64,000 nt of DNA from Defluviimonas salinarum (GCF_026013545.1 NZ_JAPDOG010000008.1:62001-126000), one strand, 5' to 3'. Counted from the first letter of the stretch, positions 16,708-26,136 are shown. Notes: a model not told the origin generated them from the sequence alone. Numbers and translations are program-made.

Positions 16708-18315
16708 GTGCAGCAGCTGACAGCCGTCTGGCAGGCTCTTGACCCTCGCCGCCGCGCGATCGTCGCGGTGACGACGCTTGCGATGTTCGCTGCGGTGCTC
16801 GCCTTGGCCAATCTCGTTGCGAAACCTTCGATGGCGCTTCTTTATGCGGGCCTCGACGGCAATCGTTCTGGCGAGGTTCTGGCCGCGCTCGACCAACGCG
16901 GTGCCGTCTACGAGGTGCGCGGCACAGCCATCTATGTCGAGGGCGTGCGGCGCGACGAGCTCAGGATGACGCTCGCCGCCGAAGGGCTGCCTGCGAACAG
17001 CGGCTCGGGCTACGAGCTTCTCGATTCGCTCACCGGGTTCGGGACCACCTCGCAGATGTTCGACGCCGCCTATCTGCGCGCCAAGGAGGGCGAGCTCGCG
17101 CGCACGATATCGGCGCTGCCGCAGATTCGCTCGGCACGCGTTCATATTGCCGAGACCCGCGCCCAGGGGCTGCGTGCCCAGACGCGGCCCTCGGCCTCCG
17201 TCGCGGTCACGACCGCAACGGGCGGGATCACGCCGCCCCATGCCAAGGCCTTGAAATTCCTCGTCTCATCCGCAGTTGCTGGCCTTGCGCCCGAAGACGT
17301 GGCCATCATCGATGGCGCGGGCGGCCTTGTCATCGCGGGCGACGAACAGGCCGGACCCGCGGCCGGCGACCGCGCCGAGGAGCTTCGTCGCAATGTCGAG
17401 CGGTTGCTGGAAGCACGCGTCGGCTATGGCAACGCCGTCGTCGAGGTCTCGGTCGAGACGGTGACCGAGCGCGAGGCGATCACCGAGCGCCGGTTCGATC
17501 CCGACGGCCGGGTCGCGATCTCCACCGACACCGAGGAGCGGACGACCTCGTCGAACGACCGGGGCTCGAGCGCCGTGACCGTCGCGTCGAATCTGCCGTC
17601 CGGCGATGCCAACGCACCGGCCGGAACGTCTCAGAGCCAGAACAGCGAGACCCGTGAACGCACTAACTTCGAGGTTTCGGAGACCACGCGCGAGGTTCTG
17701 CGCAACCCCGGAGCCGTCCGCCGCCTGACGGTTGCGGTTCTCGTCGACGGCGTCACCGTGGTCGACGACACAGGTGCGACGCGGGTCGAGCCGCGCTCGG
17801 ACGACGAGCTCGCCGCCCTGCGTGATCTCGTCTCGGCCGCCGTTGGGTTCGATGCCGATCGGGGTGATGTGATCACCCTGAAATCGATGAGCTTCGAGCC
17901 GTTGGCACCGGCCGGTGAGCCAGCCGGAGCTTCCTATCTCGCCGGTCTCGGTCTTGATGCGATGAGCATGGTTCAGCTCCTCGTCCTGGCAATCGTCACA
18001 CTGGTTCTGGGCCTGTTCGTGATCCGCCCGATCCTGACTTCGCGCGGTGGGCGCGTGCCTGACCTCGCGCCGCCGCGGGCGGACGATCGCCTGGCGCTCG
18101 ATTCCGGGGCTCTGACCGGCGAAATCGCCGATGACGACGAGCCGCTGCAAAACCTCGCAGTGGTCTCCGGGCGGTCTGGCGACAGTGCCGGCCGCATTCC
18201 GGGGAGCGAGGTCGATCCGGTATCCCGGCTCCGCCAGATGATTGCCGAACGTCAGGACGAGACGGTCGAAATCCTGCGCGGCTGGATGGAAGATCCCGAA
18301 GAGGAGCGCGCCTGA
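16708..18315 (+). CDS. fliF: Flagellar MS-ring protein FliF
   Basis: Inner-membrane MS-ring subunit, 535 aa, near the usual size. Membrane helices lie at about residues 15-38 and 415-437 with the two ring-building (YscJ/FliF-type) domains after the first. The C-terminal cytoplasmic tail (RLRQMIAERQDETVEILRGW) matches the FliG-binding end of FliF, although fliG is not in this window. The start is a GTG, chosen because GGAG lies 8 nt upstream; a nearby ATG at 16701 is out of frame. Its stop shares one base with the fliH start. Confidence 0.94.
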   Translation: MQQLTAVWQALDPRRRAIVAVTTLAMFAAVLALANLVAKPSMALLYAGLDGNRSGEVLAALDQRGAVYEVRGTAIYVEGVRRDELRMTLAAEGLPANSGSGYELLDSLTGFGTTSQMFDAAYLRAKEGELARTISALPQIRSARVHIAETRAQGLRAQTRPSASVAVTTATGGITPPHAKALKFLVSSAVAGLAPEDVAIIDGAGGLVIAGDEQAGPAAGDRAEELRRNVERLLEARVGYGNAVVEVSVETVTEREAITERRFDPDGRVAISTDTEERTTSSNDRGSSAVTVASNLPSGDANAPAGTSQSQNSETRERTNFEVSETTREVLRNPGAVRRLTVAVLVDGVTVVDDTGATRVEPRSDDELAALRDLVSAAVGFDADRGDVITLKSMSFEPLAPAGEPAGASYLAGLGLDAMSMVQLLVLAIVTLVLGLFVIRPILTSRGGRVPDLAPPRADDRLALDSGALTGEIADDDEPLQNLAVVSGRSGDSAGRIPGSEVDPVSRLRQMIAERQDETVEILRGWMEDPEEERA

Positions 18316-18914
18316 TGCCTCGCCGCGTGCAGCTTGAGGTTTTCGAACTGACCGACATGACCGCGGAGCGGGTCGAACTGGCGCAGGCTGAACTCGAGGA
18401 ATGTCGGCTCGCGGCTTATGAGCAGGGCTACGCTGCCGGCTGGGATGATGCGGTTTCCGCGCAGGACGCCGAGGTGACCCGACTGCGCGCCGATCTTGGC
18501 CGCAATCTCCGCGACCTGTCCTTCACTTATCACGAGGCCCACAGCCACGTCCTGCGGACGCTCGAACCGCTCTTGCACGACATGGTGACCAAGGTGCTGC
18601 CGGCGGTTGCTCGCGAGTCACTGGGCCAGATGGTCCTCGAACACCTGCGCCCGGTGGCCGAGGAGCTTGCCGGTCAGCCGATCGCGGTCGTCTCTACTGC
18701 GGCCAATCGTGCGGTACTCGAACGGCTCGTGACCGAGGCGGCGCCGTTCCCGGTCTCCTTCCGCGAGGAGCCGTCGCTCGGCGACGGCCAGGTCTATCTG
18801 AGGTTCGGCCAGGAGGAGACACGCGTCGATCTCGATGGTGTCATCGATGCCATCTCGTCTGCGGTATCCGGGTTCTTCCAGATCGAGAAACATCAGGAGA
18901 TGCGCCATGGCTGA
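18315..18914 (+). CDS. fliH: FliH-like flagellar export regulator
   Basis: A 199-aa soluble protein with an N-terminal acidic helical region containing EQGYAAGWDDA (the GxxxG-type motif typical of FliH), a helical middle part and a C-terminal alpha/beta portion. FliH regulates the FliI ATPase and docks it to the C-ring through FliN. Its coding region lies between fliF and fliN, as expected, although fliG is missing here. Overlap: 1 nt with fliF and 8 nt with fliN. Confidence 0.85.
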   Translation: MPRRVQLEVFELTDMTAERVELAQAELEECRLAAYEQGYAAGWDDAVSAQDAEVTRLRADLGRNLRDLSFTYHEAHSHVLRTLEPLLHDMVTKVLPAVARESLGQMVLEHLRPVAEELAGQPIAVVSTAANRAVLERLVTEAAPFPVSFREEPSLGDGQVYLRFGQEETRVDLDGVIDAISSAVSGFFQIEKHQEMRHG

Positions 18915-19191
18915 CGTCCGCAATCCCGACACGCCCGATGGAAATCCGTTCACCCAAGTTCCGATCGAGATAACGATTTCAGTCGGCCGCGCCCGCCCGC
19001 TCGTGCGCGAGCTGCTCAGGCTCAAGCGCGACGCCGTGCTGCCGCTCGACCGCAAGATCGACGATCCGGTCGAGCTCTATGTCGGTGACCGGCTGATCGC
19101 GCGGGGCGAACTGACCGAGCTTGACGGCGACCAGGCCGGCCAGCTCGCCGTGCGCCTCACCGAAGTCGCCGATCTCCAGAACGGGCTCTGA
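18907..19191 (+). CDS. fliN: Flagellar motor switch protein FliN
   Basis: C-ring subunit of 94 aa made almost entirely of the SpoA (FliN/FliM C-terminal) fold: VPIEITISVGRARPLVRELL, then DDPVELYVGDRLIARGELTEL. It helps rotor switching and anchors FliH-FliI. The ATG at 18907 lies inside the end of fliH and gives a typical short alphaproteobacterial FliN. The other switch proteins FliG and FliM are not encoded in the window. Confidence 0.9.
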   Translation: MADVRNPDTPDGNPFTQVPIEITISVGRARPLVRELLRLKRDAVLPLDRKIDDPVELYVGDRLIARGELTELDGDQAGQLAVRLTEVADLQNGL

Positions 19192-19194
19192 ACG

Positions 19195-19917
19195 ATGCGT
19201 CGCATCGCGCTGACCGCGGCAACCTGCCTCGTGATCGCGGCGCCCGCGACGGCGCAGGACCTGGCGCTCGGCCTCGGCGAGCAGACCTTGACCGGCCAGT
19301 CGCTGCTGCTCATCGCGCTGGTCACGGTGCTCAGCCTCGCGCCCGGTCTTGCGGTCATGGTTACGTGCTTTCCCTTCATCGTGACGGTGCTCGCGATCCT
19401 GCGACAGGCGATCGGGCTGCAGCAGTCACCGCCAAACATGTTGATCGTTTCTCTCGCGTTGTTCCTCACCTGGTTCATCATGGAGCCGGTCTTTACCGAG
19501 GCCTGGGCCGTCGGAGTCGATCCGATGCTTTCCGGGACGATCGATCTCCCCACCGCCTTCGAGCGCGGCATCGCGCCATTCCGCGACTTCATGGCGAACC
19601 GGGTCGATCCGGACACGTTCCGCTCGCTCGCTGCGCTCCGGCCCGGAACGGCGGAGCTCACGGGTGGCGCGGACGCGCCGCTGTCCTTGCTGGTGCCGTC
19701 CTTCATGCTCTCCGAGATCGCGCGCGCGTTCGAGATCGGCTTCCTGATCTATCTGCCGTTCCTCATCATCGACCTCGTGGTCTCGGCGGTGCTGATGTCG
19801 ATGGGGATGATGATGGTGCCGCCGGCGGTGGTGGCGCTCCCCTTCAAGCTCGCGTTCTTCGTCGTGGCCGACGGCTGGTCTCTGATCTCGGGCGCGCTCG
19901 TGCGAAGCTATTTCTGA
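19195..19917 (+). CDS. fliP: Flagellar export gate protein FliP
   Basis: Inner-membrane gate subunit, 240 aa, with a cleavable signal peptide (cleavage likely after APATA, residue 20), as is usual for FliP, and four membrane segments. Family blocks include RQAIGLQQSPPNMLIVSLAL and SEIARAFEIGFLIYLPFLII. It begins 3 nt after fliN. No fliO gene precedes it, unlike in enteric operons. Confidence 0.95.
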   Translation: MRRIALTAATCLVIAAPATAQDLALGLGEQTLTGQSLLLIALVTVLSLAPGLAVMVTCFPFIVTVLAILRQAIGLQQSPPNMLIVSLALFLTWFIMEPVFTEAWAVGVDPMLSGTIDLPTAFERGIAPFRDFMANRVDPDTFRSLAALRPGTAELTGGADAPLSLLVPSFMLSEIARAFEIGFLIYLPFLIIDLVVSAVLMSMGMMMVPPAVVALPFKLAFFVVADGWSLISGALVRSYF

Positions 19918-20161
19918 GGCTTGGCATCTCTGGCATCGTCCGTCGTCGCCTCATCCGGCAGACGCCATTCCGCCGGTACGAACGCGCGCTCTATACACAG
20001 GGCAGTGCCGGCGACTGGCGATCGTGATCGGCGGTGCAAAGCAGGAAACCGCGTTCAAACGAACATTCGCACGCAAGCGACCTGCCGAAGAGGTGCTTGA
20101 TCGGAAGCGAGGCGACGGCTTGACAAGTATCCGTCAGTTTTCCGGAGCGCTTGGGCATGGC

Positions 20162-21259
20162 CTACTGAACCACGAACTCGGCGTGCAACGCGCCGGCGGT
20201 GTTGATGCTCTTGAGAATGTCGATCATGTCGCGCGGACTTACGCCGAGCGCATTGAGACCGGCCACCACCTCCGACAGCGACGAGGCTTCCCTGATCTCG
20301 GCCATGCCGATCCCGGACTCTTCCTGAATCGCGGCTGCGGAGCGCGGAACAACCACGGTCTCGCCCTGCGCGAACGGGTTGGGTTGGACGACGACCGGCG
20401 CCTCCTCGATGCGCAGGGTCAGGTTGCCCTGGCTCACCGCCACCCGGCCGATCCGAACGTCGGCCCCCATCACGATCGTGCCCGAACGCTGGTCGACCAC
20501 TACCCTCGCCCGACGCTCCGGCTCGACCAGCAGGTTCTCCACCCGACCGAGCGCATGGGCTGGCGAACCCATCCGCGTCGCGCCGATATCCAGTGCGACC
20601 GTGCCGGCATCGATCATCACGGCGACGCGGCGCCCGAACTCGGCATTGATCACAGCCTCGATCCGGCCTGCGGTGGTGAAGTCCGGACTCCTGAGCGCCA
20701 AGCGCACCGCGTTCAATCCGCCGAAATCGAAAGCGATCTCGCGTTCAACCCGCGCGCCAGCGGGTATGGAGCCGGCCGTCGGAACGCCCTGAATGACGCT
20801 TGCCGCCTGACCCTCGGCCGCAACCCCGCCGGCAATGATCGTACCCTGCGCGACGGCGTAGATCTCGCCGTCGGCGGCGTTGAGCGGGGTCATCACCAGG
20901 GTCCCGCCGAGGAGGCTCTTGGCGTCGCCAATCGCCGAGACCGTCACGTCGATCTGGCCTCCGGCACGGGCGAAGGGCGGCAGCGTCGCGGTGACGAGGA
21001 CGGCGGCCACGTTCTTCGGCCGGAAGCTCTCGCCGGTGACGTTGACGCCGAGCCGCTCGAGGATGTTCGACATGATCTCCTCGGTGAAGGGCGCGTTGCG
21101 GATGCCGTCGCCGGTGCCGTTCAGCCCCACGACGAGGCCGTAGCCCACGAGGTCGTTGCCGCGCACGCCGTCGAACTCGACGAGATCCTTGATCCGGATC
21201 GGCGATGCGGAGGCGGCGCTGGCGAGCGCGAACAGGAGAAGCGCAAGGAGAAGTCTCAT
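20162..21259 (-). CDS. flgI: Flagellar P-ring protein FlgI
   Basis: Periplasmic P-ring subunit, 365 aa, with a signal peptide ending ASA near residue 19 and the family signature starting SPIRIKDLVEFDGVRGNDLV, then GYGLVVGLNGTGDG. The C-terminal block SLSEVVAGLNALGVSPRDMI is also typical. It is the last gene of the unit flgE-flgK-flgL-flgI, coupled to flgL by a 4-nt overlap. FlgA (4.8 kb) is its chaperone. Confidence 0.96.
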   Translation of the reverse strand: MRLLLALLLFALASAASASPIRIKDLVEFDGVRGNDLVGYGLVVGLNGTGDGIRNAPFTEEIMSNILERLGVNVTGESFRPKNVAAVLVTATLPPFARAGGQIDVTVSAIGDAKSLLGGTLVMTPLNAADGEIYAVAQGTIIAGGVAAEGQAASVIQGVPTAGSIPAGARVEREIAFDFGGLNAVRLALRSPDFTTAGRIEAVINAEFGRRVAVMIDAGTVALDIGATRMGSPAHALGRVENLLVEPERRARVVVDQRSGTIVMGADVRIGRVAVSQGNLTLRIEEAPVVVQPNPFAQGETVVVPRSAAAIQEESGIGMAEIREASSLSEVVAGLNALGVSPRDMIDILKSINTAGALHAEFVVQ

Positions 21260-22272
21260 CTCAGGTAATCCGCCAGGGTCAGGCGCGAAAGCCGCGCGGT
21301 GAGGGTGTAGAGCGTCTCGATCTGGGTCTGGATCGCCTCCAGCGCGGAGGCGGTCTCGTAGGGATCGGCGGCGACGATCGCGGTCCGGGCTATGTTCAGC
21401 GCCGAGGCCTCGGCGTCGTTGCGCGTGGTGGCATGGGCGATATGGGCCTCGACGGTGCCTATGCGGGTCCGGAGCCCGGCCACGCGGTCGTTCGCGGCGA
21501 GCAACGTTTCGCCCGCGGTCTTGACCAGCGCGGCGCGCCCCACCGGATCGCCGGCAAGCGCGCCTTCGGCGACGAGCGCCCCGAGGGCCAGCCCCCTGAC
21601 GAGGTCGCGCAGGTCCGGATCGGCGGCGGTGATGTCCAGCGTGACGGTATCGCCCGGCCCGACCCGGAACGGTGCGAGCCCTGCCGCGGAGCCGCCGTAG
21701 ACGGTATCCAGGTATCCGCCCCCGCCCGCGGGCGCGTCGAACCAGGCCTGGGCGGCCGCGGTGACGCCCGAGGCGGTGACCTCGCCGGCGGTGGCGGCCA
21801 TCAGCGCATCAAGGATTTCCTGCGAACCGCTGATCGGTTTCCGGTCGGTCGCCGCGCCGGAGAGAAGGAACCTGTCGGCGATCTGGGTGTTCAGCGCCGA
21901 GACGGCGGCATGGAACTTCTGCCGCGCGTCGCCGGCGGCCGTGTCGACGAGCGTCGGCGCGCCGTTGGTTGCCGCCGTCAGGAGACCCGGCGCGAGATCT
22001 GTTGACAGGTCTTGCGCAGTCCCGAGTGCGGTTTGCAGGGTTTCGGTGAAAAGCGCCGCCTCGCTGGTCGCGGTCCGGTAGGCGGAGAGGGTCTCGAGCG
22101 AGCGGTCGATCCCGGCCAGCGCGGTGTAGTCGCCCGAGACAGCCGTCGCGAGGTCGGATTTGACACCCGAGGTCAGCTCCTCCGAGAGACGGGTCAGCGT
22201 GCGTTGCAGCTCGGTATTCTGGCGGCGCATCTGGAAGGCGCGGGCCATGTCGCCGATCGACAGGGTGGTCAT
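21256..22272 (-). CDS. flgL: Hook-filament junction protein FlgL (HAP3)
   Basis: A 338-aa flagellin-like junction protein with conserved D0/D1 helices at both ends (QNTELQRTLTRLSEELTSG at the N-terminus; a helical C-terminus ending ARLSRLTLADYL). It connects the hook-side protein FlgK to flagellin. It starts 3 nt after flgK and overlaps flgI by 4 nt. Confidence 0.9.
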   Translation of the reverse strand: MTTLSIGDMARAFQMRRQNTELQRTLTRLSEELTSGVKSDLATAVSGDYTALAGIDRSLETLSAYRTATSEAALFTETLQTALGTAQDLSTDLAPGLLTAATNGAPTLVDTAAGDARQKFHAAVSALNTQIADRFLLSGAATDRKPISGSQEILDALMAATAGEVTASGVTAAAQAWFDAPAGGGGYLDTVYGGSAAGLAPFRVGPGDTVTLDITAADPDLRDLVRGLALGALVAEGALAGDPVGRAALVKTAGETLLAANDRVAGLRTRIGTVEAHIAHATTRNDAEASALNIARTAIVAADPYETASALEAIQTQIETLYTLTARLSRLTLADYLR

Positions 22273-22275
22273 GGT

Positions 22276-23730
22276 TCAAAGCCCGATCAGTTTCTGGATG
22301 AGGTCGTCGATCACCTGGATCACGCGCGCATTGGCCGAGTAGGCCTGTTCGACCATGAGCAGGGTCTGCATCTCGGCATCGGTGTCGACGCCGTCGGCGA
22401 GCTGCAAATCGATCAGGGCGCTCTGGCGCGCGACGGCGTAGCCCTGGCGCGACTCGGCCTGCTGGCGCGCCCCGGAAATACCCGAGAGCACGTCGGCGGC
22501 GAGGCCCGACGCCGACCGTGCCGCGCCGATGAAACCGCCAGACGAAGGAACGCGCGCCCGGCCGAGCGCGTCGCCGAGCGCGTTGAGGAGCGTCGCGTCG
22601 CCGACATCGCCCGCGCCCGCGGCGCCCAGACCGGCGCGCAGCCGCCAGAGCGCGCCGCCCTGGGACGGATCGACGAGCGCGTTGAGCCGGATCCGGCCGG
22701 CGAGCCCGGCCTCCAGCGTCGGGTCGAGCACGCCGCCCGCGTCGGTGAAGAGGCCGGGTTGACCCGGCGCACGCGTCGGATCGACGGCAGGGTCTTCGAA
22801 CCGCTCGATGAGATCGCGCGCGAACGCGTCGATCTGCGCCTGGGCGCCGGGCGCGAGGTCGTCGCGGATCGCGAGCGCGGCGCCGAGCGTGCCGCCTCCG
22901 AGAACGCCCGGATCGGTCGCGGGCACCGGCATGCCGTTGATGGTGAGCCCCGACAGCGCCCCGGAGCCGATCGTCATGTCTGCGGTGATGACGCCCGCGG
23001 GTGTGAAGCCGATGACGGCGGGCTTGCCCTCCAGAAGAATCGCGCCGCCGGTGGTGAAGAGCGCGATCTGGTCGCGCTCGCGCGGCACCTCGCGGACCGG
23101 CACGATTTCGGCCACCCGGTCAACGAGGCGCTGGCGCTGGTCCATCAGCGCGGTTGCGTCCCGACCGGCGGCGCGCTGGGCGAGGATTTCGGCGTTCAGA
23201 CGGTCGATCTGGACGAGGGATTCGTTGAGGGTCCTCACCTCCAGCTCGATCCGGTCGTCGGCCTGCATCCGCGCGGTCTGGATATCGTCGCTCAGGGCGC
23301 CGAGATGCGAGGTCAGCGCGCCGGCGGCGGCCACGACGTCCTGCAGGCGGGCCTGGCTGTCGGGCCGGCTCGACGCGGCGACCAGTGCCGATTCCAGCGC
23401 CGCGATCCGCGCCGAGAGCGAGCCCTCGTCCTGCGGTTCGCCGATGAGCCGCTCGATCCGGGCGAGGAAATCGGTCTTGAGCCCGGCATTGCCGGCCTCG
23501 GCATCGGCGATCCGCCGGTCGGCGAGCAGCACGGAATCGACCGCGCGGGTCACGCCGTCGATCTGCACGCCCGCCCCGGTGCCGCCGAGCGACTGCGGCG
23601 ACAGGTGCAGCTCGCGCCGCGCATAGCCCTCGGTCAGCGCGTTCGAGACGTTGGACGACACGACCTCGGCCCGGCGCGACGAGGCGGTGAGACCGGTGAG
23701 CGCATTGGCGAGGGAGGCAGAGAGGCTCAT
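22276..23730 (-). CDS. flgK: Hook-filament junction protein FlgK (HAP1)
   Basis: A 484-aa junction protein. The N-terminus (SLANALTGLTASSRRAEVVS, then SNVSNALTEGYARREL) and the C-terminus (VEQAYSANARVIQVIDDLIQ) are the paired D0 helices of rod/hook-type axial proteins. FlgK caps the hook before FlgL and flagellin assemble. It lies 39 nt downstream of flgE. Confidence 0.93.
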   Translation of the reverse strand: MSLSASLANALTGLTASSRRAEVVSSNVSNALTEGYARRELHLSPQSLGGTGAGVQIDGVTRAVDSVLLADRRIADAEAGNAGLKTDFLARIERLIGEPQDEGSLSARIAALESALVAASSRPDSQARLQDVVAAAGALTSHLGALSDDIQTARMQADDRIELEVRTLNESLVQIDRLNAEILAQRAAGRDATALMDQRQRLVDRVAEIVPVREVPRERDQIALFTTGGAILLEGKPAVIGFTPAGVITADMTIGSGALSGLTINGMPVPATDPGVLGGGTLGAALAIRDDLAPGAQAQIDAFARDLIERFEDPAVDPTRAPGQPGLFTDAGGVLDPTLEAGLAGRIRLNALVDPSQGGALWRLRAGLGAAGAGDVGDATLLNALGDALGRARVPSSGGFIGAARSASGLAADVLSGISGARQQAESRQGYAVARQSALIDLQLADGVDTDAEMQTLLMVEQAYSANARVIQVIDDLIQKLIGL

Positions 23731-23769
23731 GGTTTAGTCTTTCCGGGTAACGGCCCCACCCGTCCGGCC

Positions 23770-25080
23770 TCAGCGCTTGATGTTGGTCGTCTCCTGCAGC
23801 ATCTCGTCGACGGTCTGGATCACCTTGGCGTTCGACGAATAGGCGCGCTGCGTCTGGATCAGGGCCGTCAGTTCGGCCGCGACGTCGGTCGCCGAGCCCT
23901 CGCGCGCGTAACCGACGATCGAGCCGGTCGGCCCATCGCCGGCGTCCCAGAGGAAGAACGACCCCGAATCCGGCGAGACCTGGAAGGTCTGGTTGTTGAG
24001 CGCGATGAGCCCGTTCGGGTTCGGCACGTCGACGACCGGGATCTGGTAGATGCGCCGGGTGAATCCGGTGTCGTAGGTTGCGGTGAGATAGCCGTTCTCG
24101 TCGGCCTCGACCGTGGTGAGGTTGCCGACCGGCGAGCCGTCCTTGGTGATCGAGGTCGGCGCGAAGCTGTCGGAGAGTTGGGTCAGCCCGTTCGGATCGC
24201 CGAGCTTGCCGATCGCCATGGTGATAGGCCCGCCCGCGACGCTCAAGGAGAGCGACCCGGTCGTCGCATCATAGGCGCCGCCCGACAGCGTCGTCACCGA
24301 GGCGAGCGTTCCGCCGTTGGCGCGGGTGTCGTCGAAGACCAGCGTGTATTCCCCGATCAGGGCGCCATTCTGCGCCGAGTCGCGGATCCGCATGGTCCAG
24401 GTGTTCGACGCCCCGGTTCCCGGCACGGTCGGCGCGAAGGTGATGTCGAGCGTGTCGGATGTGCCGAGATTGCCGAAATACTCGACCGAGAGCGGCAGCG
24501 CGTTGCCGGAGGCCCCGGCCTCGGTCGCGGTGGCGGGCAGGTTGACGCCAAGGTTCATCGTCGTCGTCGGGTCGCCCGCGGTCTGGTTGGCATTGATCAC
24601 CACCGGCTGCAGCCCGGCCATCGTGTCGCGCGGCAGGACCGGGATCGAGCCGTCGGCATTGGCCGGCCAGCCGAGCAGCACGAGGCCGGATTCGGTGCGC
24701 AGTACGCCGTCGGCATCGGGCCGGAAGGCGCCGGTCGTCGTCATCATCAGCGGTTGCTGACCGCCCGAGAAGGAGTTCAGCGAAACCGCCGATGTGACGG
24801 GAAGCATCCCGCGCCCCGAGACCGCGAGATCGAGCGCGTTCGAGGTCGCCACGAGCGCGCCGTGCTCGCCGATCAGGCGCGTCGACGAGGCGCGCACGCC
24901 GCCCGCCGAATAGGTGCCGGCGCCGCGCGCCTGGTTGATCACGAAATTCTCGAAATCGGTCGAGGCGCGTTTGTAGCCGTAGGTGCCGGAATTGGCGATG
25001 TTGTCGGAGATCGTCGCCAGGCGCGTCGCGTTGGCGCTGAGGCCCGCAACACCGGCATTGAGCGAGGACGAAATGGACAT
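23770..25080 (-). CDS. flgE: Flagellar hook protein FlgE
   Basis: Major hook subunit, 436 aa. The N-terminus has ATISDNIANSGTYGYKRAST, and the C-terminus ends RAYSSNAKVIQTVDEMLQET, the D0 helices; the middle holds the variable Gly/Thr-rich hook domains. The ATG at 25080 was preferred to a longer upstream reading because MSISSSLNAGVAGL is the standard start. A CtrA box (25139-25153) is 59 bp upstream, making flgE the likely first gene of flgE-flgK-flgL-flgI. Confidence 0.95.
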   Translation of the reverse strand: MSISSSLNAGVAGLSANATRLATISDNIANSGTYGYKRASTDFENFVINQARGAGTYSAGGVRASSTRLIGEHGALVATSNALDLAVSGRGMLPVTSAVSLNSFSGGQQPLMMTTTGAFRPDADGVLRTESGLVLLGWPANADGSIPVLPRDTMAGLQPVVINANQTAGDPTTTMNLGVNLPATATEAGASGNALPLSVEYFGNLGTSDTLDITFAPTVPGTGASNTWTMRIRDSAQNGALIGEYTLVFDDTRANGGTLASVTTLSGGAYDATTGSLSLSVAGGPITMAIGKLGDPNGLTQLSDSFAPTSITKDGSPVGNLTTVEADENGYLTATYDTGFTRRIYQIPVVDVPNPNGLIALNNQTFQVSPDSGSFFLWDAGDGPTGSIVGYAREGSATDVAAELTALIQTQRAYSSNAKVIQTVDEMLQETTNIKR

Positions 25081-25138
25081 GGGTGCGGCCTTTCTGCTGC
25101 TGCGTCCGTCAATCGCAGCCACAATGGCGCACGCCCGC

Positions 25139-25153
25139 TTAACATCGCCCTAA
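25139..25153. promoter_or_regulatory. CtrA-type box upstream of flgE
   Basis: TTAA, seven bases, CTAA, followed by C: this matches the extended consensus TTAAC-N6-TTAAC with one mismatch. It lies in the 85-bp gap between the motB stop and the flgE start. Confidence 0.7.
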
Positions 25154-25165
25154 CGCGACCGACCC

Positions 25166-26038
25166 TCAGCGTTTCGAACGCAGGAGCACGATCTCCAGCC
25201 GGTTGTTGCGCGCCGCCATGGGATTCTTCACGGCAGGCTGGCGATCGGAATGGCCGGTGACCCGCTCGATCCGTTCGGGGTCGAGGCCCGCGTTCTCCAG
25301 CATCTTCCGAGCCCGCATCGCCCGGGCGGTCGACAGATCCCAGGACGGGTTGTCGCGCAGGACGGCGGGCAGGGCGCGAATGTGGCCGTTCACGGCCACG
25401 TTGTTGGCGGCAAGTCCGAAGACCCGCGCCACCATCGCGATCAGATCGGTCAGGATCTGTTCCGGCGTGTCGCTGTCGGTGACGAACAGCGGCGCATCGT
25501 CCTGATCGAAGATCTCGACGATCAGACCCTCGTCGGTGACGCGCGTGACGATGTGGCGCGCGGCCTTGGCGCTGACCATGCTCTCGCCGCCGATTCCCAT
25601 CAGCGCCTCTTCGATCCTGCGCGCCTCCTCGGCGAAGGCGGCGGCATCGGCGGCGCGTTCGCTGGCCTCGGTGCCGGTCTGGCCGAGGGCCTGCCGTTCC
25701 TTCGATGGCTTGAGGCTCGACGCGCCGGTGCCGTTCTGGGCGATCTGGTCCTCCGAGAAGACGCTGTCGCCGCCGAACGAGCCGTCGCCGCCGCCCGAGA
25801 TGCGGCTGAGCGGGATCGTCGGGCTGAAATAGTCCGCGATGCCCTTGCGCTGTTTCTCGGTCGTCGCGTTCAGCAGCCACATCAGCATGAAGAAGGCCAT
25901 CATCGCGGTCACGAAGTCGGCATAGGCGACCTTCCACGCCCCGCCGTGATGCCCGCCACCGGCGACAACCTTCTTACGCTTGATGATGACCGGCGCGGCA
26001 TTGGTTTGCCCAGCCATCCCATCCACCTTGTCTTTCAC
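25166..26038 (-). CDS. motB: Flagellar motor stator protein MotB
   Basis: Stator subunit of 290 aa: a basic cytoplasmic N-terminus, one membrane helix with the proton-carrying Asp (YADFVTAMMAFFMLMWLL, Asp41), a plug/linker region, and a C-terminal OmpA-like peptidoglycan-binding domain (NVAVNGHIRALP...RVTGHSDRQP...NNRLEIVLL). It pairs with MotA (14.2 kb). An ATG at 26017 is an alternative start. It probably has its own promoter with a CtrA box 27 bp upstream. Confidence 0.94.
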   Translation of the reverse strand: MKDKVDGMAGQTNAAPVIIKRKKVVAGGGHHGGAWKVAYADFVTAMMAFFMLMWLLNATTEKQRKGIADYFSPTIPLSRISGGGDGSFGGDSVFSEDQIAQNGTGASSLKPSKERQALGQTGTEASERAADAAAFAEEARRIEEALMGIGGESMVSAKAARHIVTRVTDEGLIVEIFDQDDAPLFVTDSDTPEQILTDLIAMVARVFGLAANNVAVNGHIRALPAVLRDNPSWDLSTARAMRARKMLENAGLDPERIERVTGHSDRQPAVKNPMAARNNRLEIVLLRSKR

Positions 26039-26064
26039 CCGTGAACAGGACTAGCAGCCGTGAC

Positions 26065-26079
26065 TTAATGCGCGGCTAA
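26065..26079. promoter_or_regulatory. CtrA-type box upstream of motB
   Basis: TTAA, seven bases, CTAA, followed by C: one mismatch from TTAA-N7-TTAAC. It lies 27 bp before the motB start, in the 98-bp gap between motB and the IalB-family gene. Confidence 0.65.
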
Positions 26080-26136
26080 CGGGGAAGGGGCGGTTCCGGC
26101 GTGCGCGAGGCAGGCGGGCCTGAAGCTGAGCGCGCC

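Noticed and set aside
18835-18906. Upstream extension of FliN
   Set aside because: It lies inside fliH and lacks a ribosome binding site; the ATG at 18907 gives the usual FliN start.
22012-25260. Very long plus-strand open frame (about 1080 codons) opposite flgK and flgE
   Set aside because: Antisense shadow of two clear hook genes; Arg/Gly/Asp/His-rich composition, no ribosome binding site and no family motif. High GC leaves such frames open.
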